The notes: generated by a model not told the origin, from the letters alone. A stretch of DNA of 64,000 bases from Chamaesiphon sp. 341R_metabat_111 (GCA_025351825.1 JANXVE010000084.1:1-64000); one strand, 5' to 3'; positions 9,074 through 17,765 are shown, numbered from the stretch's first letter. Numbers and translations are program-made.

Positions 9074-9223
9074 TCAACTCACATCTTGCACCAGTTTGAA
9101 CAGACTAGTAATAAGCGTAGATCCAGGGTACCCACAAGGGGCACCCCTACAAGTTATCTGTAGGGGTGCCCTAAGATCTACGCTTATTACTAGTCTGTAT
9201 GTATTAGCACAAGTGTGTGTTGA
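9074..9223. repeat. Family A repeat, copy 3 (most complete)
   Basis: Both ends are present. The first 50 or so bases (TCAACTCACATCTTGCACC ... AGACTAGTAATAAGCGTAGATC) are repeated in inverse at the right end, about 9174-9223. Between them lies the GGGCACCCCTACA / TGTAGGGGTGCCC hairpin core. The element occupies almost exactly the gap between two convergent stop codons (9062 and 9229), so it may serve as a bidirectional terminator. This copy is the best template for defining the family. Confidence 0.8.
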
Positions 9224-9228
9224 TATTT

Positions 9229-10668
9229 CTATAGATCGCTCTTCCAAGTACCGTGAAAACCCATTGGCACCACACTAGGCAAACCCAACCGACAAACTGG
9301 AGATTCATCTAGCCTGTCGCAATCGTAGATCCAGACTTCACTCTGATGATTTTTGCCATCATAGACAACAGTGAGAATCCAACCTCTAGCATCATCGAAG
9401 TTATCCACAACATGAATCGGTTCAGTTGGATATAGATGTTTGTCGAGATTTGCTGTAGTTAAAGTTTGAGATTGTCGATCGAATCTGCCAATTGTCCCAA
9501 CTAATTCTTGATGGAGAATAGTGTCCAGCTTGTGAACTGCCAGATATGTATATCGCCAATCAGTACCAACTTGAGATTGTTGAACCACTGGAAATTCACA
9601 GCTACGATCGATTAATTGCTCACTACTAATTAGTTTACCGACATTCGGATCGATGACTAATTGCCACAGTGTACCGATTGCCTCAGTTTGAGTGGTACCA
9701 GCAGCAACTTCTCGCAAAAATTGGTTGGTGTCAAAATCTGGATACCTGACTAAATCACAGACGATATTACCATCAGCATCGACACAACCATTCCCGAAAT
9801 GCCATTGATACCAAGGTTCGGTAGTGAAATTACAAACCAGACTGAGATTATCTCGATCGAATATCATAATCTGAGTACCGAGTTCTGGCTTCCAGCGAAT
9901 TGATTCACTATAGCTAGCCAATCCCAACACGACTGGGAGTGGTTGAATTTCGATCGGTGGAATACACACAACTAGATACTTACCAACCATCAAAAAGTCA
10001 TGAATAGTTGTCAGACGCGGTAACTTATGTTGAGTATGATTGATAACTTTGCCACTGCGATCGCTCACATACAGATTTAGCTTAGGCTGGATCCCGATCG
10101 AGATCCCAAAATTGTAAATATGTCCCGAAATTGGATCGACTTTGGGGTGAGCCGAATAAACTAATGGCACAGAATTGAACTCTAAATTATCCGTGCCAAT
10201 CGTCTCCAAACTATCCAAATCCAGTGCGTGAGGCATTCCACCTTCCCACAATGCCAATAATCGATCGGGTAAAGCCAACACCGAAGTATTTGCCGCATTC
10301 TTCACCGATTGCCCCCGCCGCTCCCAGATATTGCCAGATGGTAGCATCCCATAATTACCATACAACCACCGTTCGACCTTACTTTCAGCCTGATAGCCCT
10401 CAGTTTGAACATACTTATACACCCCACTAGCAGCCCCCTCAGCAAACCTAACGGCTAAAATAGCCCCATCCCCATCAAACCAGTGTCCCACCCGCTTACC
10501 AGCCCGTTCTAGCCTTCCTGGGCCATTGCGGTAGAGAGTGCCAGACAGTCCCGCTGGAATTGCACCTGCAAGAATTTCTAGTTGTGTATGAGAGAATTCG
10601 GGAGCAGGTGTTGCTAGAGCTTGACCCCACAAAGGTTTGGTCGTTGATGGTTTGGAAGTAGTAGTCAT
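9229..10668 (-). CDS. Carotenoid oxygenase (apocarotenoid-15,15'-oxygenase type)
   Basis: The product belongs to the retinal pigment epithelial protein/carotenoid cleavage family of seven-bladed beta-propellers that split carotenoids or apocarotenals with a bare Fe(II). The four iron-ligand histidines can be placed in SAHPKVDP, TTIHDFLMV, WYQWHFGNGC and the C-terminal GFHGTWKSD. The blade motif GTLYRNGPG and RLLALWEGGMPH are typical. The substrate (apocarotenal or full carotenoid) cannot be read from sequence. The frame is open up to 10731, but the codon there is TTG and the extra part holds a 19-base duplication; ATG at 10668 (or 10698) is more likely. It converges with the HAD gene. Confidence 0.9.
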   Translation of the reverse strand: MTTTSKPSTTKPLWGQALATPAPEFSHTQLEILAGAIPAGLSGTLYRNGPGRLERAGKRVGHWFDGDGAILAVRFAEGAASGVYKYVQTEGYQAESKVERWLYGNYGMLPSGNIWERRGQSVKNAANTSVLALPDRLLALWEGGMPHALDLDSLETIGTDNLEFNSVPLVYSAHPKVDPISGHIYNFGISIGIQPKLNLYVSDRSGKVINHTQHKLPRLTTIHDFLMVGKYLVVCIPPIEIQPLPVVLGLASYSESIRWKPELGTQIMIFDRDNLSLVCNFTTEPWYQWHFGNGCVDADGNIVCDLVRYPDFDTNQFLREVAAGTTQTEAIGTLWQLVIDPNVGKLISSEQLIDRSCEFPVVQQSQVGTDWRYTYLAVHKLDTILHQELVGTIGRFDRQSQTLTTANLDKHLYPTEPIHVVDNFDDARGWILTVVYDGKNHQSEVWIYDCDRLDESPVCRLGLPSVVPMGFHGTWKSDL

Positions 10669-10683
10669 TGGTAAAGTTAATAA

Positions 10684-10721
10684 CCGATTGGCTGACATAT
10701 CACCGATTGGCTGACATATCT
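10684..10721. repeat. Two tandem 19-base direct repeats upstream of the carotenoid oxygenase
   Basis: CCGATTGGCTGACATAT followed by two bases occurs twice, head to tail, differing only in the last base. If translation starts at 10668 the repeats lie in the leader and could be a paired regulatory site. If it starts further up they encode extra N-terminal residues. A slippage duplication is the simpler explanation. From here to 11018 I see no gene. Confidence 0.6.
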
Positions 10722-11018
10722 TTGATTTCAATTTTACAGTGATTCTTCAGAAGTTGGCAGACAACATCAACACACATTTTTCCTTTACTCGATCGCGAGA
10801 TTAAGGGGGTCCAGATAATTAGTCTATCGACAACGAAGTATTACTGCTGATACTAAAAACATTAGCTATTATTTGGCGATCGATATTGTAACAATACATC
10901 TGCGAAAATACTCCTAAAGATTCTAGATTATTGCTAGTAGGTGGCTCGATCTGGAATGTTGCGGTCGATCGAGCTAAAATGATTTTAGATCCAAGCTCCA
11001 TCTGAAGTAGAGTATTTG

Positions 11019-11236
11019 ATGCCAGCCAAAGACATATTCCACGATCCTTTCAAAACATTTATCAAAATGTGCTAAGGCGGACAGAACCAGATCGAGTACT
11101 CTATTTGGCTATTCGCGAGTCAACATTTATTAAATTATTCGAGCAAGAAATTGGTCAAATATTACTTGAAAATCAAGTTGTTAAAATCTTGACATTCAAT
11201 CCTGAAACAGAGGAGATACAAAGATGGATAGATTAG
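11019..11236 (+). pseudogene. xisH: XisH-like gene remnant with internal deletion and frameshift
   Basis: XisH is one of two proteins tied to excision of the fdxN element in heterocystous cyanobacteria, and it is common in other cyanobacteria. Here ATG at 11019 starts MPAKDIFHDPFKTFIKMC, the typical XisH N-terminus, and stops at 11075. From 11081, in another frame, the C-terminal part follows: EPDRVLYLAIRES, then FEQEIGQILLEN and EEIQRWID, ending at 11236. About 65-70 residues of the centre are missing, judged against the usual length of about 138. That centre carries the endonuclease-like core. The remnant overlaps the xisI start by 13 bases, as in intact pairs. The gene is dead unless rejoined. 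Confidence 0.85.
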
Positions 11237-11559
11237 ATAGTTGCCGCGAAATCATCTGTGAAGTGCTAAAATCGTATCTTGATATCACTTACGCTAATGT
11301 GGATTTGAAAAATCGCGAAATATTCGACCGAGAAACGGATAGATATATCATCCTCTCAGAAGGTTGGCAGCAACAACATCATCTCCATAGCTGCTTAATT
11401 CATGTCGAAATTATCGATAATAAAGTCTGGATTCAGTTAGACAATACGAAAGATGACATTGCAGAAGAATTAATCAGTGCAGGTATCCAAAAATCAGATA
11501 TTGTACTCGGTTTCCATGAACCTGAAATTCGTCAATATACTGGATTTGCGGTTGTCTAA
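11224..11559 (+). CDS. xisI: XisI-like protein
   Basis: The 111-residue product matches the XisI family along its length: RLDSCREIICEVLKSYLD at the start, DRETDRYIILSEGWQQQHHL, CLIHVEIIDNKVWIQLDNT and GIQKSDIVLGFHEPEIRQYT near the end. XisI acts with XisH, although its biochemical role is not settled. No nitrogen-fixation gene or excision element is in the window, so this is one of the many xisHI copies unconnected to fdxN. The reading frame is intact although its partner gene is broken, and translation may still couple to the remnant of xisH. Confidence 0.9.
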   Translation: MDRLDSCREIICEVLKSYLDITYANVDLKNREIFDRETDRYIILSEGWQQQHHLHSCLIHVEIIDNKVWIQLDNTKDDIAEELISAGIQKSDIVLGFHEPEIRQYTGFAVV

Positions 11560-11663
11560 AAGTTATTTTAGCCATTCCTCAACATATAGCCATTAGCAAA
11601 TTGTCCCGCTAACTGGGCGATAATTAATTACATAATAATAGACTCCCAATCTCAGCTCCTACC

Positions 11664-13634
11664 ATGTCAGAAATATCCATCGAATCTACCCTCCACGAAG
11701 AGCGACTATTTAGCCCCTCGGCTGAATTTTCCCAAGCAGCTCAGATTAAAAGTTTGGCAGAATATGAAGCTCTCTATGCCCGTGCTCAAGCCAATCCCGA
11801 ACAGTTTTGGGCAGAACTCGCCGAGAACGAACTGCATTGGTTCAAAAAATGGGACAAAGTTTTGGATTGGCAGCCGCCATTTGCCAAGTGGTTTACAGGC
11901 GGTAAGATTAATATTTCCTACAACTGTCTCGATCGACACCTAACTACCTGGCGCAAGAATAAAGCTGCCTTAATTTGGGAAGGCGAACCAGGTGACTCCC
12001 GCACTCTGACTTATGCTCAATTGCATCGGGAAGTCTGTCAGATGGCGAACGCGCTGAAGCAGATGGGTGTAGTTAAAGGGGATTTAGTCGGGATTTACAT
12101 GCCGATGATTCCTGAAGCGGCGATCGCGATGCTGGCATGTGCCAGAATTGGGGCGGTACATACCGTCGTCTTTGGTGGCTTTAGTGCTGATGCCCTGCGG
12201 GATCGACTCTCGAATGGTAAAGTTAAAGCGGTAATTACTGCTGATGGTGGCTGGCGGAAGGATGCGATCGTACCGCTAAAAATTCAAGTTGATAAAGCAC
12301 TTGAAAATGATGCTTGTCCTACCGTGCAAAGCGTTTTGGTAGTCCAACGCACCAAGCAAGAAATATCAATGCTGGAAGGCAGAGATATCTGGTGGCATGA
12401 GATTCAGCCGACTGTCTCCGCCGACTGTCCCGCCGTTGAAATGGATGCTGAAGACATGCTATTCGTCCTCTACACCTCCGGCAGTACAGGCAAACCCAAA
12501 GGCGTAGTCCACACAACTGGGGGCTACAACCTCTACAGCCACATCACCACTAAGTGGATTTTCGATCTTAACGATACCGATGTCTACTGGTGTACTGCCG
12601 ATGTCGGTTGGATTACCGGACATAGCTACATCGTCTATGGCCCATTATCCAACGGTGCGACCACAGTTATGTACGAAGGCGTAACTCGCCCATCGAAACC
12701 TGGATGTACCTGGGACATTATCGAAAAGTATGGCGTAACCATCTTCTACACCGCCCCCACAGCCATTCGCGTCTTCATGAAAATGGGCGAAGAACTGCCC
12801 AACGCCCGCAACCTCTCTTCCCTGCGGCTGCTCGGCACCGTCGGCGAACCAATCAATCCTGAAGCCTGGATGTGGTACCACCGCGTGATTGGGAAAGAGA
12901 AATGTCCGATCGTCGATACTTGGTGGCAAACTGAAACTGGGGGAATTATGATTACCGCCCTCCCAGGTGCAATTCCTGCCAAACCAGGTTCCGCCACTCG
13001 CCCCTTCCCTGGCATCATTGCCGAAGTCGTCGATCTCGATGGCGACACTCTCCCCGCCAATAATGGCGGCTACTTGGCTGTAAAATATCCGTGGCCAGGA
13101 ATGATGCGAACAGTGTTTGGCGACGATGAACGCTTTCGCACCACCTATTGGGAACACATCGCCCCCAAAGATGGCAAATACATGTATTTTGCAGGTGATG
13201 GAGCGCGTCAGGACGAGGATGGTTATTTCTGGGTGATGGGACGGATCGATGACGTTCTAAACGTCTCTGGGCACCGTCTCGGGACAATGGAACTCGAATC
13301 CGCCCTCGTCTCTCATCCCGCTGTCGCCGAAGCTGCTGTTGTCGGCAAACCAGATGAAATCAAGGGCGAAGAAATCGTGGCTTTTGTAACTTTAAATAGT
13401 AATTTTGTTGGAGATGCAAGTTTAGCTAAAGAGTTACAAAAACACGTTGGTACTGAAATTGGGGCGATCGCCCGTCCTGGTGAAATTCGCTTTACTGATG
13501 CGCTACCCAAGACTCGATCGGGTAAAATTATGCGGCGATTACTTCGCGATTTAGCCGCAGGCAAGGAGGTTTCTGGTGATACTTCCACACTTGAAGATCG
13601 CAGCGTATTAGATAAGTTGCGAGGTAGTGATTAG
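11664..13634 (+). CDS. acs: Acetyl-CoA synthetase
   Basis: Acs converts acetate, ATP and CoA into acetyl-CoA through acetyl-AMP. The 656-residue product has the full family length. Visible motifs are [16 protein letters not shown] (phosphate loop), WWQTETGG (A5 region), [20 protein letters not shown] (hinge and A8 region) and [13 protein letters not shown], whose Lys is the catalytic residue normally controlled by acetylation. ATG at 11664 precedes the normal N-terminus. The gene stands alone, with a strong hairpin terminator after it. A leader of about 100 A+T-rich bases separates it from xisI. Confidence 0.97.
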   Translation: MSEISIESTLHEERLFSPSAEFSQAAQIKSLAEYEALYARAQANPEQFWAELAENELHWFKKWDKVLDWQPPFAKWFTGGKINISYNCLDRHLTTWRKNKAALIWEGEPGDSRTLTYAQLHREVCQMANALKQMGVVKGDLVGIYMPMIPEAAIAMLACARIGAVHTVVFGGFSADALRDRLSNGKVKAVITADGGWRKDAIVPLKIQVDKALENDACPTVQSVLVVQRTKQEISMLEGRDIWWHEIQPTVSADCPAVEMDAEDMLFVLYTSGSTGKPKGVVHTTGGYNLYSHITTKWIFDLNDTDVYWCTADVGWITGHSYIVYGPLSNGATTVMYEGVTRPSKPGCTWDIIEKYGVTIFYTAPTAIRVFMKMGEELPNARNLSSLRLLGTVGEPINPEAWMWYHRVIGKEKCPIVDTWWQTETGGIMITALPGAIPAKPGSATRPFPGIIAEVVDLDGDTLPANNGGYLAVKYPWPGMMRTVFGDDERFRTTYWEHIAPKDGKYMYFAGDGARQDEDGYFWVMGRIDDVLNVSGHRLGTMELESALVSHPAVAEAAVVGKPDEIKGEEIVAFVTLNSNFVGDASLAKELQKHVGTEIGAIARPGEIRFTDALPKTRSGKIMRRLLRDLAAGKEVSGDTSTLEDRSVLDKLRGSD

Positions 13635-13652
13635 ACTACTTAATTAACCAAG

Positions 13653-13690
13653 ATGAACCTAATAAACTCTTAAGGATTAGGTTCATTTTG
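13653..13690 (+). terminator. Intrinsic terminator of acs
   Basis: ATGAACCTAAT and its inverse ATTAGGTTCAT form an 11-pair stem around a loop of about 12 bases, followed by TTTTG. It starts about 20 bases after the acs stop codon. Confidence 0.8.
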
Positions 13691-13780
13691 TCAGATAATC
13701 TAGCATTACTGTATTTGTAGAGATATTTTGTGACAACTAGAACCGCAGCCATCGAAACAGTTCAGTCAATAAAACAAGAA

Positions 13781-14128
13781 TTATGCTGTATCAGATTCTC
13801 CTGGGTTTTCACCGATCGATTGTTGTGAAGAGTGACGGATATGAAGAATGCGAACTCTGGGTACTTTTCCGATCTCTAATATAGTGAACAGAATTCGATA
13901 TGACGTGCGGCTTCTGCCATAGAGCAATTACCGAATATCCTGGCTAAAATACTTATTCTCTAGTGCTAAAGAACACCGATTTGGCATCACTGACAGAGAC
14001 TCAATTGCCTCAATCAATCCGCCGTGCCACTGGCTTGCTTTAACTGGAGAAGTAAGCTGAGATAAATTCAAAAATGCTGCGTCTATCTCAGCTTCAGCAA
14101 CGCTGGAGATTTCAATTCGATATTTCAT
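13781..14128 (-). pseudogene. RelE/ParE-family toxin gene interrupted by one in-frame stop
   Basis: The frame codes MKYRIEISSVAEAEID at the start, then WHGGLIEAIESL, MPNRCSLALENKYFSQDIR, then TAA at 13930-13928. In the same frame it continues LLYGRSRTSYRILFTILE, VPRVRILHIRHSSQQSIG and ends at 13781, giving 114 sense codons. The part after the stop is the core of RelE/ParE toxins (RTSYRILF, LHIRH), so a single base change (for example CAA to TAA) probably killed the toxin. If only the first 66 residues are made, they lack the region needed for mRNA cleavage or gyrase action in the family. ATGA overlap links it to the antitoxin gene upstream. Confidence 0.88.
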
Positions 14129-14373
14129 GCAGACAGATTATACTTTTGACGCTGCTCACTGGCATATTCGCCAAAGGAGCGAAATTTCCCAGTTGAGAAA
14201 TCATCCAATCCCTGCTGAACCCCTCTAATAGCCTCCGCAGTATCCTGTGCTTCCTCTTTCAATATGCTTGCCAAAAGCTCCGATACAACAGTATCAATAT
14301 CTTGACCTTGGCGAATAGCCTTCTCTCTAAGCCGATCTTCTAGTTCTGGACTGAGGTTAACAACGAGCGTCAT
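14125..14373 (-). CDS. Antitoxin of a RelE/ParE-type pair (ribbon-helix-helix-like)
   Basis: This 82-residue protein starts MTLVVNLSPELEDRLREKA, the short strand followed by helices that is usual for CopG/ParD-type DNA-binding antitoxins, and continues with an acidic C-terminal part expected to bind the toxin. Its stop codon overlaps the toxin start by four bases (ATGA), so the two are translationally coupled. It should bind and repress its own promoter just upstream of 14373. The antitoxin is intact while the toxin is interrupted. Confidence 0.85.
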   Translation of the reverse strand: MTLVVNLSPELEDRLREKAIRQGQDIDTVVSELLASILKEEAQDTAEAIRGVQQGLDDFSTGKFRSFGEYASEQRQKYNLSA

Positions 14374-14425
14374 AGACTTATTTCCTACAGCGTTTAATCC
14401 ACTGATGTTATTTTAACAGAAAGGA

Positions 14426-15142
14426 CTAGATAGCTCGTTGGCGGAGCCTTTTCTCTGAAGAATCGATCCAAATTGCTGTCATCCCTACTGCACTTGCGCC
14501 GAGGTAATCATCGCCGTGACTATCGCCAATATGCCATGCATCGGCTGGATTGGCTTGGTATTTATTCAGTGCAGCCGTAAAAATTTCTGGCTGGGGTTTT
14601 GCTGCGCCAACTTCGGTGGAGATAGTAACTGTCGAAAAGTATTGCGCTAGATCTAATACTTTTAATACGGTATACAATCGTGAATCAAAGTTTGATAATA
14701 CGCCTAATGGAATTCCAGCTTGCTGCCACTGAGTGAGGGCGATAACTACATCAGGGTAAATTTCCCAAGCGGCTGAAGTCGCAAAATATTGATATAACTC
14801 ATCAAAGAAAGCATCAAAATCACTAAACTGTGACCATACTCCAGCAGCGGTAAATGTCTGCTGATTGAGCGATTTCCACCACTGATATTCTAGCTGCGGG
14901 ATCTTGTCGATCGAAGCATCAGGAAACACACAGGGTGATGAAGTTTTGAATGCGGTGTAAAAATGTCGATCGACTATTTCAGGCGCACAACTCACGCCAT
15001 ATTTACTCGCCATTTGACTATAGATTTGTCCCACACTACCGCGCACCCCAAATAAGGTACCAACAGCATCCAAGAAGATTACCTGAGGTTGAGGGAGCGA
15101 ATTGGGGATTTCTAGTAATGTGGTAATTCGATCGATCATCAT
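14426..15142 (-). CDS. HAD-superfamily hydrolase (DAVGTL type)
   Basis: The 238-residue protein carries HAD motif I as FLDAVGTLFGV, the variant seen in the REG-2/HDHD3-like subgroup. There the second Asp is replaced by Val, so phosphatase activity may differ from standard HADs. Motif II is GVLSNFDSRL, the motif III Lys is in GAAKPQPEIF and motif IV is HIGDSHGDDYLGA. The cap is helical. The substrate is unknown. The frame extends to a TTG at 15145, but ATG at 15142 or 15139 is the better start. It stands close to the antitoxin gene on the same strand. Confidence 0.85.
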   Translation of the reverse strand: MMIDRITTLLEIPNSLPQPQVIFLDAVGTLFGVRGSVGQIYSQMASKYGVSCAPEIVDRHFYTAFKTSSPCVFPDASIDKIPQLEYQWWKSLNQQTFTAAGVWSQFSDFDAFFDELYQYFATSAAWEIYPDVVIALTQWQQAGIPLGVLSNFDSRLYTVLKVLDLAQYFSTVTISTEVGAAKPQPEIFTAALNKYQANPADAWHIGDSHGDDYLGASAVGMTAIWIDSSEKRLRQRAI

Positions 15143-15216
15143 CAACTTTAAGATTACTCAAGACTCAGAACCCACTTCTAAGTCCCTTCACGATTCACGA
15201 TCCACTATTCACCAAT

Positions 15217-15588
15217 TCACAGCAACCGCTCTAGCCGCTTTCGCATGGCTTCGAGATCGATACTATCATCTGATGCTGGTGCAGATTTTTTGCGCCGATC
15301 TGGTTGCCAATCTGTCTCTTCGATACTCAAGCTGGGTGGTGTCACCAGCATCTCTGAAGTTACCAGGATAAAGTCATAGTCAGAATCTTGGCAAAATTCT
15401 TCGATCTCCTCAGGATCGATCCCTTCTACTGTCGGCTTCGGGAAATCTTCCGCTTCCAACTGATCGGCATAACGCACCGCATCATCCTCTTGTTCAAACA
15501 TCAGGATTACATTTCGCTCGCCAACTTGAGTTGAATAAATCCCCTCGTTATCAGTTCGCGCATTAAATAATAAGACAAAGACGCTCAT
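15217..15588 (-). CDS. DUF3110 family protein
   Basis: The 123-residue protein starts MSVFVLLFNARTDNEGIYS and continues with VILMFEQEDDAVRYADQLEA and CQDSDYDFILV, the pattern of DUF3110, a family of cyanobacteria and plastids with no known function. The first 80 residues look like a compact alpha/beta domain. The C-terminal 40 residues are charged and end in MRKRLERLL. It is co-directional with the HAD gene and the VanX-like gene, each separated by a short spacer. Confidence 0.85.
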   Translation of the reverse strand: MSVFVLLFNARTDNEGIYSTQVGERNVILMFEQEDDAVRYADQLEAEDFPKPTVEGIDPEEIEEFCQDSDYDFILVTSEMLVTPPSLSIEETDWQPDRRKKSAPASDDSIDLEAMRKRLERLL

Positions 15589-15642
15589 GGAATTTGTTGG
15601 TTGTTATTTGTTACTTAGTTGCTGCTGTCCAGTGACTAGTCA

Positions 15643-16350
15643 CTAGACAGCTCTCCCATAATAAGCTGGAATCGGGTCTTGCAGATCGCTTTGGTTATTT
15701 AACCATGCCCAGAGCTGATCCCCTGTCGAGAAATGCCACCACTCACCTGGATGTCGCCGAAATCCGGCGTGAGCCATAATTCGATCGAGTAGTTGCCGAT
15801 GGTGATGCGCTTGTTGCTCTAGGATATCTTGGGAGTTGGCAAAATATTCAGGTGTCGATCGATCTGACATTTCATCGATGGGCGAACCCATATCTACAAT
15901 CTTACCCATTTCATCGACAAGGGTAATATCGATCGCAGCACCCGTACTATGGGGCGGTGGTGTCTCTAGATCGAAGCTGGGAATTGCCCAAATCTGATAC
16001 ACATCTGCTAAAATCGCGGCTGTCTCTGTCTCTGAGAGTTGCTCTAGATCGAGGTTACGTTGAGCGACTGTCTGCCGAAAGGTATAATTGACCATATACT
16101 CCTGCACCTCAACTGGACGATAGGCATCAAAAATTTGGATTCGCCAGCCTGGATGCAATTGTTGCAATCGCTCTTGCGCTTGAATTAATCGATCGAGTAC
16201 GCCCTGACGGAGATAATAAGGAGACTTACCGTCATAATCTGCCCCACATTTCATGTACGGATGTGGTGTCTCTACTGCAAATAACCGCAAGGGAATTGCA
16301 ACTAGTGGTTCGCCGCATTCTTGGATCGGGATTTGACGGTATGGCTTCAT
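15643..16350 (-). CDS. D-alanyl-D-alanine dipeptidase (VanX/DdpX-like)
   Basis: The product is a zinc dipeptidase-like protein of the M15D group, which splits D-Ala-D-Ala. Zinc-site motifs are PHSTGAAIDITLVD (His and Asp ligands) and GEWWHFS (catalytic Glu and third ligand His). The upstream IFDAYRPVEVQ contains the conserved Arg that binds the substrate carboxylate. At 235 residues it is near the family length, and ATG at 16350 gives the usual N-terminus without a clear signal peptide. In cyanobacteria such enzymes are more likely used in cell-wall recycling than in vancomycin resistance, as no vanA or vanH is near. Upstream is yidD, separated by repeats. Confidence 0.88.
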   Translation of the reverse strand: MKPYRQIPIQECGEPLVAIPLRLFAVETPHPYMKCGADYDGKSPYYLRQGVLDRLIQAQERLQQLHPGWRIQIFDAYRPVEVQEYMVNYTFRQTVAQRNLDLEQLSETETAAILADVYQIWAIPSFDLETPPPHSTGAAIDITLVDEMGKIVDMGSPIDEMSDRSTPEYFANSQDILEQQAHHHRQLLDRIMAHAGFRRHPGEWWHFSTGDQLWAWLNNQSDLQDPIPAYYGRAV

Positions 16351-16477
16351 GAGTTGGGAGTTGGGAGTTGGGAGACTGGAGGACTGGGGGACTGGGGGAC
16401 TAGGAGTTAGAGATTTGGCTAAAAAATCCCCTCCAAGGAGGGGTGCCCGTAGGGCGGGGTGGGTAGATCTACGCTAA
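16351..16477 (-). repeat. Heptamer tandem repeat plus family B element (copy 1) after yidD
   Basis: From 16351 to about 16410, GTTGGGA heptamers and GGGGGACT-like units lie in tandem. From 16421 to 16477 is a family B element. Read along yidD it gives CCCACCCCGCCCTACGGGC, then CCCCTCC-TT-GGAGGGG, then ATTTTTT, which has the form of an intrinsic terminator. The yidD stop codon (16476-16474) lies inside the end of the element. Confidence 0.75.
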
Positions 16478-16704
16478 TCACTCTTCTCAAAGACTTCAGG
16501 AACTGGATCGTAGCCGCCTGGGTGGAAGGGATGACAGCGGCAGATCCGCTTAGTGGCTAGATAACTACCTTGAATTGTACCAAACCTGTCGATCGCGTCG
16601 ATCGCATATTGGGAGCAGCTTGGTGTAAATCGACAACTTGGGGGAAATAATGGAGAGATAAATCTTTTGTAAATCCCAATCGATCGAATTAGATTTTTTT
16701 TCAT
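16474..16704 (-). CDS. yidD: Membrane protein insertion efficiency factor YidD
   Basis: YidD is a small membrane-associated protein that assists YidC-dependent insertion of inner-membrane proteins. The 76-residue product has the family pattern: [30 protein letters not shown], in which the CRFxPSCSxYA core and its cysteines are invariant (residues about 23-34), then [15 protein letters not shown]. An N-terminal amphipathic helix ([15 protein letters not shown]) fits membrane attachment. Its start codon is only 17 bases from that of the divergent kinase gene at 16722. Confidence 0.95.
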   Translation of the reverse strand: MKKNLIRSIGIYKRFISPLFPPSCRFTPSCSQYAIDAIDRFGTIQGSYLATKRICRCHPFHPGGYDPVPEVFEKSD

Positions 16705-16721
16705 GATTTTACTCTATTCGC

Positions 16722-17423
16722 ATGCAACCATTTTTCACCGATTCTCCGCTCTGGCTGCGGATTGCCACTGTGCCAGCCTATGTGGGCGCGATCGTCCTCA
16801 CGGCTGAACTACTCCATCGCTACACCGATACCAAGCCCGAATCCGTTCGCAAGGTAGTTCATATTGGAACTGGGAATGTGATTCTCCTGGCATGGCTGCT
16901 GGATTTACCTGGGTGGGTGGGGATAATTAGTGGCGTTTTGGCGGGGATAATTACGCTAATTTCTTACTACTTACCAATTTTACCAGGTGTAAATAGTGTC
17001 GATCGCAAGAGTTTGGGTACGTTTTTTTATGCGGTGAGTATGGGATTATTGGTTGGAGTATTTTGGCAGCTAAAGTTACCACACTATGGCGTAATCGGAA
17101 TTCTGATTATGGCTTGGGGTGATGGATTGGCGGCAATTATCGGCCAAAAATTTGGCAAGCACCCTTATACTATTTTTGGTAATACCAAGAGCTGGGAAGG
17201 AACTTCGACGATGTTTGTAGTGAGTTATGCGATCGTGTCGATCGTGCTATTTAGCGTTCAGGGTAATATTTGGCAAACTTGGGCGGTGGGGATTCCAGTA
17301 GCAATTGCGGCTACAGCAGTGGAATCGATCGCGCAATGGGGCTTGGACAATCTCTCTGTGCCCTTACTCAGTGCTGGTTTAGCCTATGTAATGAATCAAC
17401 TATCGATCGGTTCAATTAATTAA
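16722..17423 (+). CDS. Phytol/polyprenol kinase family membrane protein
   Basis: This 233-residue integral membrane protein belongs to the CTP-dependent lipid kinase family that includes plant VTE5 and cyanobacterial phytol kinase. These recycle phytol from chlorophyll into tocopherol and chlorophyll synthesis. Family-like features are VRKVVHIGTGNVILLAW near residue 43, LGTFFYAVSMGLLVG, MAWGDGLAAIIGQKFGKH (the DG motif for the nucleotide) and SWEGTSTMFVVSYAI. Six or seven hydrophobic helices are visible. The exact lipid substrate is inferred from the family and host. Its start lies back to back with yidD. Confidence 0.85.
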   Translation: MQPFFTDSPLWLRIATVPAYVGAIVLTAELLHRYTDTKPESVRKVVHIGTGNVILLAWLLDLPGWVGIISGVLAGIITLISYYLPILPGVNSVDRKSLGTFFYAVSMGLLVGVFWQLKLPHYGVIGILIMAWGDGLAAIIGQKFGKHPYTIFGNTKSWEGTSTMFVVSYAIVSIVLFSVQGNIWQTWAVGIPVAIAATAVESIAQWGLDNLSVPLLSAGLAYVMNQLSIGSIN

Positions 17424-17499
17424 TAATTGGGGTTTTCTAAATGTTAGAATTATAGTTGAGCGATCGATTCTCAGTGAAAAGGCGAAGCCAACAGGTACG

Positions 17500-17760
17500 A
17501 TGCAAGTTATTCTTCCACCTGAATTAGAACTAATAGTTAGTCGCCAGTTGACTAGTGGTAAATATCTAGATGAGATTGCTGTAATTCGGGCAGCGATTGA
17601 GTTACTGGAGCAGCAAGAAGATATTTATCAAGGGAAACTGGGTGAACTAAGACAAGCTGCACAGATTGGTTTGGACGCATCTCAACGCGGGGAAGTAGTT
17701 GAGGGAAATATTGCGATCGAGCAAATTAGAGCTAATCTAAAGTCTCGGTACAGCAAATAG
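17500..17760 (+). CDS. ParD-like antitoxin without a toxin gene
   Basis: The 86-residue protein starts MQVILPPELELIVSRQLTSG and continues YLDEIAVIRAAIELLEQQE, the ribbon-helix-helix pattern of ParD/CopG antitoxins, with a C-terminal helical toxin-binding tail. A ParE-type toxin would normally follow at once. Here only a short frame that starts MTAQFRLTQ (17766) is present before the end of the convergent ABC gene. It is thus an orphan antitoxin. It could still repress its own promoter or neutralise related toxins elsewhere. The spacer from the kinase gene (17424-17499) should hold its promoter. Confidence 0.85.
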   Translation: MQVILPPELELIVSRQLTSGKYLDEIAVIRAAIELLEQQEDIYQGKLGELRQAAQIGLDASQRGEVVEGNIAIEQIRANLKSRYSK

Positions 17761-17765
17761 GATAA

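Noticed and set aside
10819-11001. Open frame of 60 codons on the minus strand
   Set aside because: No ribosome-binding site, no recognisable motif, and it lies in the leader of the xisH remnant. Probably chance.
11224-11559. Evidence for a developmentally excised fdxN-type element
   Set aside because: xisI alone is common without such elements, and no nif genes or xisF-like recombinase is in the window.
12645-13157. Open frame of 170 codons opposite acs
   Set aside because: It is antisense to a highly conserved enzyme gene, and its composition follows the codon structure of acs. A shadow.
15643-16350. Vancomycin resistance by the VanX-like protein
   Set aside because: No vanH, vanA or regulator genes are near. 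A wall-recycling dipeptidase is the simpler reading.
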